Positions 17,017 through 24,428 of a DNA stretch of 64,000 nucleotides are shown here, piece after piece. Numbering within the stretch: the stretch's first letter is position 1; every line of letters starts with the position of its first letter. The DNA comes from Alphaproteobacteria bacterium. Lineage in GTDB: Bacteria > Pseudomonadota > Alphaproteobacteria > Rhodospirillales > Rhodospirillaceae. The stretch covers positions 59,169-123,168 of the forward strand of contig JAURPI010000018.1 in the NCBI GenBank assembly GCA_030835385.1, given 5' to 3'. The notes under the pieces are model-generated. The model did not search any database. It had not been told where the DNA came from and worked only from the letters and a program-made list of their open reading frames with translations. The translations under genes were made by a program, and so were the position numbers.

Positions 17017-18338
17017 GTCGTCGCCGTTTCTTTGAGGTCAAACTGCGTCAGTAACAGAGACCCGATAACGTTACATGTTGCCGGGATCACTGCGACTAAG
17101 ACCAAGATTGCGATAATGGCAGATTGGGGTTGCTCTGGAGGGAGTTCACCACCTGCTGCGCTTATGAAACCTGATGCCTCAAGCAGAAAACCAGCGATGA
17201 GCGGTCCAAGGGCTGCGGTGCCTTTCTCGACCATACTATACAAGGCTGCCAGGGTTCCTTCTTGGGACAGACCGCTGGTTTTGGTGTTGTGTTCCATGGT
17301 GTCAGGCAGGATAGAAAACCCAACGACCATCAGGCCTGCTGCACCAAACCCCACCGCAAACAGACGGATATCAGTAACCCAGCTGGCTTCGCCGAGAACT
17401 GTCGCCAACCAGGACAAGGCGATTAGGGCATACAGAAACCCAGCCCCCATGTAGGCGTTGCGCTTACCATAACGCCGCGCAAGGTATGCCCATAAGGGGA
17501 TGGCGATGAGTGTGCCGATGGTTTGTAAGACACCAAAACGAATGAGGAAGCTCTCGTCCTGATCCAGAATATATCGCGCGAGAAACAGCAGCGCTGTCGT
17601 CGTCGAAGCTCCCGCGAACAGCTGGAAGAATTTAACAGCGATAAAAATAACAAAAGGTTTGTTTCGAAACGCCACCTTTAAGGGGGCAAAAAACCCGGAT
17701 CGCGGTTGAGGCTGATAAGGCATCACCGGGGCGCGAGCGACGGCGGCCGCGCTGCCCCACATGAACACCAAGATGATAATCCCTTGTAGAACACCCATGC
17801 CGGCATATCCGGCGCGCCCGCCACCGAACATGTTAATGAGAATCGGACCCAACACCGCGATGTTTAGTCCAGCCACCGTCATGAATGCCACTCGATAAGA
17901 CATCATCGTTGTGCGTTGATGAGACTGAGCTGTGATTTCGGCGGGTATGGTCAAGTAGGGCACGACAAAAACTGTATAGCCTGTGGCGTAAAGCAGCAGT
18001 GCCACTAAGACATATATCTCTAGGCCGATGCCGCTAAGGCTTTCTGGTGCCGCAAACAACATGGCGTACGCCAGCGCTGCGATTGGTGCGCCCGCAGCCA
18101 GAAATGGGATGCGACGACCCCATCGGCTTTGGGTTCGATCACTCCATTGGCCCACCAGAAGTGTCGCGCCGATGTCCCATAGTCGTGACACAAAGATCAA
18201 GGTCCCGGCGATTGCTGGAGAAATACCCAGGTATTCGGTCAGATAAAACAGCACCAACAGGCTCATCGCGCCGAGCAGTGTGCTCGAGCCCACCGTGCCG
18301 ACCGCCCAACCGGCGGACACCCATTTTGTTGTTCTCAT
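17010..18338 (-). CDS. MFS transporter, GPH (MelB-like) family
   Basis: A 442-residue carrier with about twelve membrane segments. The motif 'LWDIGATLLVGQWSDRTQSR' followed by 'WGRRIPFL' (about residues 52-80) is the hallmark of the glycoside-pentoside-hexuronide:cation symporters (MelB, XylP, UidB). It follows the PAP/fibrillin-like gene by 11 bases. The cargo is probably a glycoside or another polar organic molecule carried with Na+ or H+, but family members also carry non-sugars. The last codons fall inside the 11-base tandem repeat. Confidence 0.85.
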   Translation of the reverse strand: MRTTKWVSAGWAVGTVGSSTLLGAMSLLVLFYLTEYLGISPAIAGTLIFVSRLWDIGATLLVGQWSDRTQSRWGRRIPFLAAGAPIAALAYAMLFAAPESLSGIGLEIYVLVALLLYATGYTVFVVPYLTIPAEITAQSHQRTTMMSYRVAFMTVAGLNIAVLGPILINMFGGGRAGYAGMGVLQGIIILVFMWGSAAAVARAPVMPYQPQPRSGFFAPLKVAFRNKPFVIFIAVKFFQLFAGASTTTALLFLARYILDQDESFLIRFGVLQTIGTLIAIPLWAYLARRYGKRNAYMGAGFLYALIALSWLATVLGEASWVTDIRLFAVGFGAAGLMVVGFSILPDTMEHNTKTSGLSQEGTLAALYSMVEKGTAALGPLIAGFLLEASGFISAAGGELPPEQPQSAIIAILVLVAVIPATCNVIGSLLLTQFDLKETATTP

Positions 18339-18349
18339 ACCGGATTAAT

Positions 18350-19075
18350 CTATTCGGCAGCGAGCATGGGTGGGTTGATCTGATTGCCCTTTGCGTATTC
18401 CACGGAATACATCGGTTCGTCTGTGCGGAACATGATGTAGTGACCGCCCAATTGCCCTAATTGTATCCGCATGTCGTCATCCATGTACGCAACATGGGAC
18501 CATAATTTTGGCGAGGGTGAGAGAGATGCTTTTAGGTCCTCTGGGCCGTCGACGCCAATGGCCTGGCAATACTCTTCTGTCGACATGTCTGGGTCGGCAG
18601 GAGCGATTTCGAAACCATCAAATTCGACAAAAAACCGGTCAAGGTCTTCTTCTTTTTTCGAGAAACGACCATACGTAAAGTGATGAGAGTCAATCTGTGC
18701 TTCACCGACCTTAAGCTGGCCGTAAAAATTATACTGGCCGGCGGCTGGGTCGATCTCGAGCCCGTTGCCGAGATGGGTCGCCGGAATGTCTGGCAATCGC
18801 CCCATTGAAAACACCTTGAGTGAGGTTGTGACGCCGTTTCCTTGATCGGTAGCGCCATCTCCGCCAACGAGCCGGCCAAAATTATAGTAGTCACCAACCC
18901 AACGCCCCTTATAGACATCGGGATAGTTCATGGCGCCGGGGTAGGGGGTTTCGGCCACCAATTTATCGATGAGGCCATTGATGCGTTGGGATTCCGGTGT
19001 ACCAGACGCAAACCCTTCTTTATGGGTTTCTATCAGGCTCAAGAGTTCGGCCTTAAGTGCATCTCTCTGGCTCAT
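18350..19075 (-). CDS. PAP/fibrillin-like lipid-associated domain protein
   Basis: A 241-residue protein that resembles the PAP/fibrillin family of plastids and cyanobacteria. The N-terminal helix 'LLSLIETHKEGFASGTPE' and 'RINGLIDKLVAETPYPGA' followed by 'YKGRWVGDYYNFG' match the family opening. The closing 'VAYMDDDMRIQLGQLGG' with 'YIMF' matches its terminal strand. Between them is a lipocalin-like beta-rich body. These proteins bind hydrophobic molecules such as carotenoids, quinones or lipids. No signal peptide is seen. A clean GAGGGA ribosome site precedes the ATG. A role in holding a lipophilic substrate for the neighbouring hydrolase and oxygenase is inference. Confidence 0.6.
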   Translation of the reverse strand: MSQRDALKAELLSLIETHKEGFASGTPESQRINGLIDKLVAETPYPGAMNYPDVYKGRWVGDYYNFGRLVGGDGATDQGNGVTTSLKVFSMGRLPDIPATHLGNGLEIDPAAGQYNFYGQLKVGEAQIDSHHFTYGRFSKKEEDLDRFFVEFDGFEIAPADPDMSTEEYCQAIGVDGPEDLKASLSPSPKLWSHVAYMDDDMRIQLGQLGGHYIMFRTDEPMYSVEYAKGNQINPPMLAAE

Positions 19076-19203
19076 GGTGTCCCTCGGTTTTATTCGGTGT
19101 TGGCGACTACATTACGGTGTACGTTACGATCGTGCCAACCAACATATGGCTCACCTACGCAGACCGCGGCCACTCTATGGGCATGCTACCGATGGAGGGA
19201 GTG

Positions 19204-20043
19204 TCACGTCGCGGTGTCAAAATCACCAGTATCTCCCGCGATGAAGCGGTGGAGCACCGATACGTAGTCAGCAGCCTTCTCTGGATGATGAAGAGGGTGA
19301 CCGCCAGCGAACGAATGTCCAACAGCGCCGTCAACCAGGTTCAAGACTTTGTCATGGCAATTGTTCAACGGGTCAGTCTCAGCGGTCAGGGCTAATGTTG
19401 GTACGCGTACCTGGGTAAGGGCGGCTTCCATATCGTAATTCATAAGAGCGTCGGCTGAGTCATCGCTTTGCTGCGCAGACAGGGAGTCTATGACGGCGTC
19501 ACGAAGTAGAGCGGCGCTAGTGTCGTCTAACTTGAAGTCTGAATCCCACATGCGTTGTAGCCAAAGTGCACGTCCCCAAACCCAAGTAATGTGCGATCCA
19601 TCCTCAGACCAGTCCGGTGTTGGTTGCCGGGCGGTAGCGAGAACCTCTTCGCGAAATGCACGGTCCCACACGGGACTTCCATCAAGCACAAGATGAGATA
19701 CCCGAGACGGATGTTTGAGCGAAAGTTCGACGGCAATTTCTGATGACAGATGACCGCCGACAACGGTAGCCGTTTCCATATTTATGCCATCCATCACCGC
19801 GGCGATATTGTTGGCATAATCTCGTATTTCCCATGGGGAGGGACGCGGGTCAGACTGGCCGTAACCCATATGATCAGGCGCGTAAGCAGCAAAACCTAAT
19901 GCGGCGAGTTCAGACATAACGGGTATATATTGGCGACTTGATGATGGCGTCCAATGAAGCAGAAATATTGCATCACCGTTCCCTTGAGACCGGACGTGCA
20001 CATAACCTGAATCGGTTTCGATAAAAGAGCGACGAAGAGTCAA
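19204..20043 (-). CDS. Alpha/beta hydrolase-fold protein with altered nucleophile elbow
   Basis: 279 residues starting at TTG 20043, with AGGTGA just upstream. The fold is that of short alpha/beta hydrolases: 'FLLHWTPSSSRQYI' (oxyanion region), 'YAPDHMGYGQSD', then the elbow, then 'HLVLDGSPVWD'. The acid Asp is in 'LTAETDPLNN' and the His in 'FAGGHPLHHPE'. The elbow reads 'VVGGHLSSEIAVELSLKHP'. Aligned on the following helix, the nucleophile position is His rather than Ser, Cys or Asp. The protein is therefore either not a classical hydrolase or uses another residue nearby (Ser two or three positions on). It is the first gene of the leftward run ending at 14171. Confidence 0.75.
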   Translation of the reverse strand: MTLRRSFIETDSGYVHVRSQGNGDAIFLLHWTPSSSRQYIPVMSELAALGFAAYAPDHMGYGQSDPRPSPWEIRDYANNIAAVMDGINMETATVVGGHLSSEIAVELSLKHPSRVSHLVLDGSPVWDRAFREEVLATARQPTPDWSEDGSHITWVWGRALWLQRMWDSDFKLDDTSAALLRDAVIDSLSAQQSDDSADALMNYDMEAALTQVRVPTLALTAETDPLNNCHDKVLNLVDGAVGHSFAGGHPLHHPEKAADYVSVLHRFIAGDTGDFDTAT

Positions 20044-20315
20044 AGGGCTTCACCTATCGGGAATTAGAGTGTAAGAGCCATATGCGAGGGGGCCCTTGAA
20101 GCGAACTCTAGCAAAATACGAATGAGCTCATCCCAAAAATTCGGACAATTGATGCAGATATAAGAATTTTCGACGCTTATCATATGAGAATTGCGCAGTT
20201 CATCACCTGGACATATCGCCCAATGAAAGGAGCGTTCATCTGTTCGGGTTCTCATTCTTGCCCTATGAAGTAAGCTTGAACCTCGAAATTTGCTTCTGTA
20301 AAGGAAGAGAAAGGC

Positions 20316-21614
20316 GTGTCACCAGATACATCTCCCTCGATTGATCACATTATGTCAGCGAAACGCTTGCTCAATGTAGAGCGGGCGTATGAGGTGATGG
20401 ATAAGTACGGCCTAGATGGGTTGGTCGCCTCTACGCCCGTGAACATCTACTACCTCTCTAGTCATGGCGGGATCATGCAGTGGATGGGGCGACCTTTTTC
20501 CACCTTCGCATTTTTTCCACGTAACGAAGACGCGCCCCCCGCGATCATATTGTCAGCGGTGATGTTGTATCATTTGGACTATCGGCCGACATGGATGCCG
20601 TCTATCCAGGCGTTCACCATGCCGCTTCGAGACGAGTCAGGAAACGTTCAACTTGATCACGACGGCCGCCCTGTTGCCAACCCCAAGACCAGTTTTTGGC
20701 CGGTAGGGGATGGTGAGAAAAGTGATCGCGACAAACTCCAGTTGGCGCTGTTTAAAGCTTATGAAGGCAAAACCAGTGCGACACCCCTGGCTGCTCTCGT
20801 CAAAGCGTTGCAGGATGGCGGCGCAGCCAAAGGTAAGATTGGCTTTGATGATCCTCGCGTTGCACCCTGGCTCAGGGATCAGGGGTTGCCCGACATCAAG
20901 GATGTGGATGCGTTAAACATTTTCAAAGAGATCCGCATGGTCAAAACCGAGAACGAAATTGATCTCTTACGCGAAGCGGCGCAACGCAATGAAGTCGCAT
21001 TAAACTATGCAATTGAACAAATAGAACCCGGTTATCCATTGGAGGAAATTGAATTGGCTCACGCCCGCATGTGGGGCGAGCTGGGTGGGCGAGGCAAGTG
21101 GATGATCGCCAATATTGATGGGCTGAATTCGGGTGTGGTCTCAAAAGGAGATTTCATGAAGCTCGATAGCGTCGGTGTGTACAAAGGTTACCATGGTGAT
21201 GTCGGGCGAACGGTTATGGTCGGCGACCCTCCCGATAGCCTCGTTAAACGCATCGAAGCTGACACCAAGTGCAGCCGTTTGGTGTACGACGCTGTCAAAC
21301 CAGGCATGAAGTTTTCTGAAGCATCTAAGATGTTCTATGACCTTATGATGCAAGAGGGGGTGCCAAATGGTTTCGGGGCCCCGCACAACGTTGGGTTGGA
21401 GCATACCGATCAACCCTGGCCGACAGGAGCTGAATTACCGGGCGCCTTCAATGACGATTTCACTTTTGAAGACGGCACGGTCTACACACTCGATATGCCC
21501 TATAGCGAAGTTGGGTGGGGCACGACGCATGTTGAAGACATGATCGTTGTTCGCAATGATGGGTATGAAGCCCTGTCATCAATGGACACCAGCCTAAAAA
21601 TTCGACCTGTTTAG
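20316..21614 (+). CDS. M24 metallopeptidase family (Xaa-Pro dipeptidase/creatinase-like)
   Basis: 432 residues from GTG 20316, preceded by AAGGAAG. An N-terminal creatinase-like domain (about 1-190) is followed by the pita-bread M24 domain. Metal-site positions: Asp in 'MKLDSVG', Asp in 'YHGDVGRTVMVG', His in 'GAPHNVGLEH', Glu in 'THVEDMIVV'. The fourth ligand, usually Glu in 'TIEPG', is Asp here ('YTLDMPY'). Prolidases, creatinases and the DMSP lyase DddP share this fold, so hydrolysis of a proline peptide is not certain. It heads an operon with an MFS carrier and a Tat amine oxidase. Confidence 0.82.
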   Translation: MSPDTSPSIDHIMSAKRLLNVERAYEVMDKYGLDGLVASTPVNIYYLSSHGGIMQWMGRPFSTFAFFPRNEDAPPAIILSAVMLYHLDYRPTWMPSIQAFTMPLRDESGNVQLDHDGRPVANPKTSFWPVGDGEKSDRDKLQLALFKAYEGKTSATPLAALVKALQDGGAAKGKIGFDDPRVAPWLRDQGLPDIKDVDALNIFKEIRMVKTENEIDLLREAAQRNEVALNYAIEQIEPGYPLEEIELAHARMWGELGGRGKWMIANIDGLNSGVVSKGDFMKLDSVGVYKGYHGDVGRTVMVGDPPDSLVKRIEADTKCSRLVYDAVKPGMKFSEASKMFYDLMMQEGVPNGFGAPHNVGLEHTDQPWPTGAELPGAFNDDFTFEDGTVYTLDMPYSEVGWGTTHVEDMIVVRNDGYEALSSMDTSLKIRPV

Positions 21615-21692
21615 ACATTATACGCGACACGAATTGATCAATTTGCCGTATAAGCTGGTTCCTGTCGTACTTCTATTAGGCCTGCCGCTTTT

Positions 21693-22886
21693 ATGTTTTC
21701 GCTCTATTTGGTCGTTTTCATCGGTTTGACCGGTGTTGGCATTATCATTCCGTTGTTTCCGTTCTTCGGGGAGCAGGTCGGGGCATTGCCAGCCGAAATT
21801 ACAATGCTTATGGCGGTCTTTGCGCTCGGTCAGTTTGTTGCAGCTCCCGTATGGGGGTGGTGGAGTGATCGTGTTGGCCGTAAGCCCGTTTTCATTATTA
21901 CGCTTGCTGGGTCCGCTGTTGCCTATCTGATGCTCGGCTTGGCGGAGACGGTTCCTGCGTTGCTGGTCTCTCGTCTTGTCGGTGGGCTAATGGCCGGAAA
22001 TATTCCTGTCGCCTTTGCCGCAGCGTCTGATGTCACGTCGGGTGAAGATCGCTCAAAGATTATGGGGCGGGTTGGGGCTGCCTTTTCACTCGGGTTTATT
22101 TTCGGTCCGGCCATCGGCGGGTTACTCGCCGGACCCGAGCCCCAGGCGAGTAACTTTCTAGTCATTGCGATGCTTGCAGCCGGTTTGTGTCTGTTCGCTG
22201 TCATCGTAACGATCATATTTTTTAAAGAGACGCATCCGCGTGAGCGACGTAGCGCTAAGCCGGTTTCATTGCGCCTTATCTCCTTAAAGGGCGCAGGGCG
22301 ATATCTGACACTGCCCGTGCTCGGGGCTCTGATAGGCGTGAACTTCATATTTGTCGCCGGCGCTTCGATGATGGATTCCACATTCGCGCTCTATGCCTTC
22401 AAAGAGCATGGATTTGGCCCCAGTGATATCGGGTTCTTATTTACGTATATGGGTGTCGTCATGGCTATCGTGCAGGGGGGCACAATCGGCCCACTCACGA
22501 AAAAATTTGGTGATGCAAAGGTTCTGAGAGCGGGTTTGTTTGTTTATATCACCGGGCTGGGACTAATGGTTGTTGCCACGGGGCTTTATTCGGTGCTCCT
22601 TTCTTTGACCTTTTTAACAGTTGGAAATGCGCTGTTTGTGCCGTCGTCCTCCAGCCTGGCATCACAGCATGCGCCGGGAGCGGAACAAGGTGCGGCTCTT
22701 GGTGTGTTTCAGGCCGCAGGCAATTTAGGCCGAGTTTTGACGCCCGCCTTTTCAGGTGTGATTTTTGCGACGTACGGAACAACAGCACCGTTTGTCGTTG
22801 CAATTGTCCTGATCTCTCCCACACTTTTGCTCATCGCCTTGGCCATTCGGCAGGCGGCTGTGGTGTCAGTCGAGCCATCGTCTTAG
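21693..22886 (+). CDS. MFS transporter, DHA1/TetA-like
   Basis: A 397-residue carrier with about twelve membrane segments. Motif A is 'GWWSDRVGRKPVFII' (about residues 55-70), and helix 5 contains 'GFIFGPAIGGLLAG', the antiporter motif C pattern of drug:H+ exporters such as TetA. The reading frame opens directly in helix 1, with an in-frame TAA upstream and no alternative start, so the short N-terminus is real. It lies between the M24 gene (78 bases) and a Tat amine oxidase (34 bases). Export of a product or toxic amine is as likely as import. Confidence 0.85.
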   Translation: MFSLYLVVFIGLTGVGIIIPLFPFFGEQVGALPAEITMLMAVFALGQFVAAPVWGWWSDRVGRKPVFIITLAGSAVAYLMLGLAETVPALLVSRLVGGLMAGNIPVAFAAASDVTSGEDRSKIMGRVGAAFSLGFIFGPAIGGLLAGPEPQASNFLVIAMLAAGLCLFAVIVTIIFFKETHPRERRSAKPVSLRLISLKGAGRYLTLPVLGALIGVNFIFVAGASMMDSTFALYAFKEHGFGPSDIGFLFTYMGVVMAIVQGGTIGPLTKKFGDAKVLRAGLFVYITGLGLMVVATGLYSVLLSLTFLTVGNALFVPSSSSLASQHAPGAEQGAALGVFQAAGNLGRVLTPAFSGVIFATYGTTAPFVVAIVLISPTLLLIALAIRQAAVVSVEPSS

Positions 22887-22920
22887 ACTGCTAGGCAGTA
22901 TTACCCGCTCGGAGTTCTAC

Positions 22921-24357
22921 ATGAGCAAATCATCTTCAACTTTATCGCGCCGCACAGCCCTTGCAGGAGCCGCGTCCGCCACGGTGCTTGCGTCACGCCC
23001 GATCCACGCCGCGACTGAAAGTGACGTGGTCATCATCGGGGCTGGTCTGTCCGGACTGTATGCGGCGATGCTTCTCGAGGAATCAGGCTATTCGGTTTCG
23101 GTCATTGAGGGGCGGGATCGGATAGGAGGCCGTCTCTACACCCTGAGCGATTTACCGGGCAATCCTGAAGCGGGTGGAAACTCGATCCTTGGTGGTTACG
23201 GCCGAATGCGGGACATGTGCGATCGGCTGAATGTCCCCTTAATGGATTACAAACCACGTGGGGCGCTTTCTAAGCCAGAGATAGCGCTCGGTGGGTCGGT
23301 GATTCCAGCCGATGAATGGCCGTCTCATCCACTGAATAAAATGCCCGAAGGTGCGCGGGACCGAAGCCCTAGTGGATATATCTGGGGCGTCATTGCGCGC
23401 AACAATCCGTTGGATTCTTTTGAGGATTGGTACGACCCCCGGGCGTGGAAATATGACGGACCAGTTTACGGACTCCTGCGAAATTTAGGGTGGACTGAAG
23501 AGACCATCGCTCAGGTGTATGACACCAATGCGCAATACGGCACGTCAGCCCACGATACGTCATTGCTCATGTGGTATTTCATTCAGAAGTGGTTCGCGAC
23601 CCAAGATGAAATCGAACCCGTTTCTTTGTCAGCTATTGGGGGCAACCAACGTATCCCTGAAGCGATGGCCAACACTCTCAAATCTGACATCCATTTGGGA
23701 ACGACTGTCATTGGCATTCGCAGTGAGAAAAATCACTCTGAAGTGCATTGCGACGATGGCCGTGTCTTTAAGGCCAAGCGCGTGATCTGTTCAACGCCGT
23801 TGCCACCGCTGCGATGGGTGAGGTTTGACCCCATCCTGCCAGCTAACAAACGGGCGGCGATCCTCAACATCGGGCAAATGCTGATCACCCAGGTTCACAT
23901 CATTCCCAAGGAGCCGTTTTGGGAAGAAGACGGGATGGACCCTTCAATGTGGACAGATACACCAGCTGGTGTTGTTACTGCTCAGCGCTTTGGCGAGACC
24001 GAAGATGAAATCACCAACTTCTTGTGTTGGGGACGGGGTCACATGGCGCAGTATCTCGATACTTTAGGTGAGGCGGACGCAAAAGCCCGCGTTGTGCAAG
24101 ATATCGAAACACTTCGCCCTGCCGCCAAAGGTAAAATCGAGGCTGGTGGCTTTAAGTCTTGGCAGTTAGATCCGTTTTCAGGCGGAGACTGGGTGGTTTG
24201 GCAGCCCGGCCAAATATCCAAGCATCTTCTTGATATAGGCAAACCGGAAGGGCGTATCCATTTCTGTGGCGAACATACTGCTCTATCGAATCGCGGCATG
24301 GAAGGCGCTATGGAGTCAGGAGAGCGTGCAGCTTTTGAGGTTCTCGATCTATTGTAG
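22921..24357 (+). CDS. Flavin amine oxidase, Tat-exported (paralogue 1 of 3)
   Basis: A 478-residue flavin-containing amine oxidase. A twin-arginine signal ('LSRRTALAGAASATVLASRP') targets it to the periplasm. The FAD motif 'VVIIGAGLSGLYAAMLLEES' and 'VIEGRDRIGGRLYT' follow, and the C-terminal FAD segment is 'IHFCGEHTALSNRGMEGAM'. It is clearly paralogous to the enzymes at 43309 and 44762, sharing 'NNPL-SFE-W', 'YGTSAHD' and 'GGNQRIPEAMA'. Such enzymes oxidise primary or secondary amines to imines with release of H2O2. It converges on a TonB receptor gene across a shared terminator. Substrate unknown. Confidence 0.88.
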   Translation: MSKSSSTLSRRTALAGAASATVLASRPIHAATESDVVIIGAGLSGLYAAMLLEESGYSVSVIEGRDRIGGRLYTLSDLPGNPEAGGNSILGGYGRMRDMCDRLNVPLMDYKPRGALSKPEIALGGSVIPADEWPSHPLNKMPEGARDRSPSGYIWGVIARNNPLDSFEDWYDPRAWKYDGPVYGLLRNLGWTEETIAQVYDTNAQYGTSAHDTSLLMWYFIQKWFATQDEIEPVSLSAIGGNQRIPEAMANTLKSDIHLGTTVIGIRSEKNHSEVHCDDGRVFKAKRVICSTPLPPLRWVRFDPILPANKRAAILNIGQMLITQVHIIPKEPFWEEDGMDPSMWTDTPAGVVTAQRFGETEDEITNFLCWGRGHMAQYLDTLGEADAKARVVQDIETLRPAAKGKIEAGGFKSWQLDPFSGGDWVVWQPGQISKHLLDIGKPEGRIHFCGEHTALSNRGMEGAMESGERAAFEVLDLL

Positions 24358-24381
24358 ATAATTTTGCAGGACATGAAAAAA

Positions 24382-24403
24382 GGGCGGCTCCTAAGAGCCG
24401 CCC
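24382..24403. terminator. Bidirectional rho-independent terminator
   Basis: A perfect 9-base-pair GC-rich stem (GGGCGGCTC / GAGCCGCCC) with a CTAA loop. It is flanked by an A-run on the left and TTTGTTTT on the right, so it can stop transcription from both the amine oxidase gene (plus) and the TonB receptor gene (minus). Confidence 0.92.
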
Positions 24404-24428
24404 TTTGTTTTGATCTCTGTGCTCTTGA

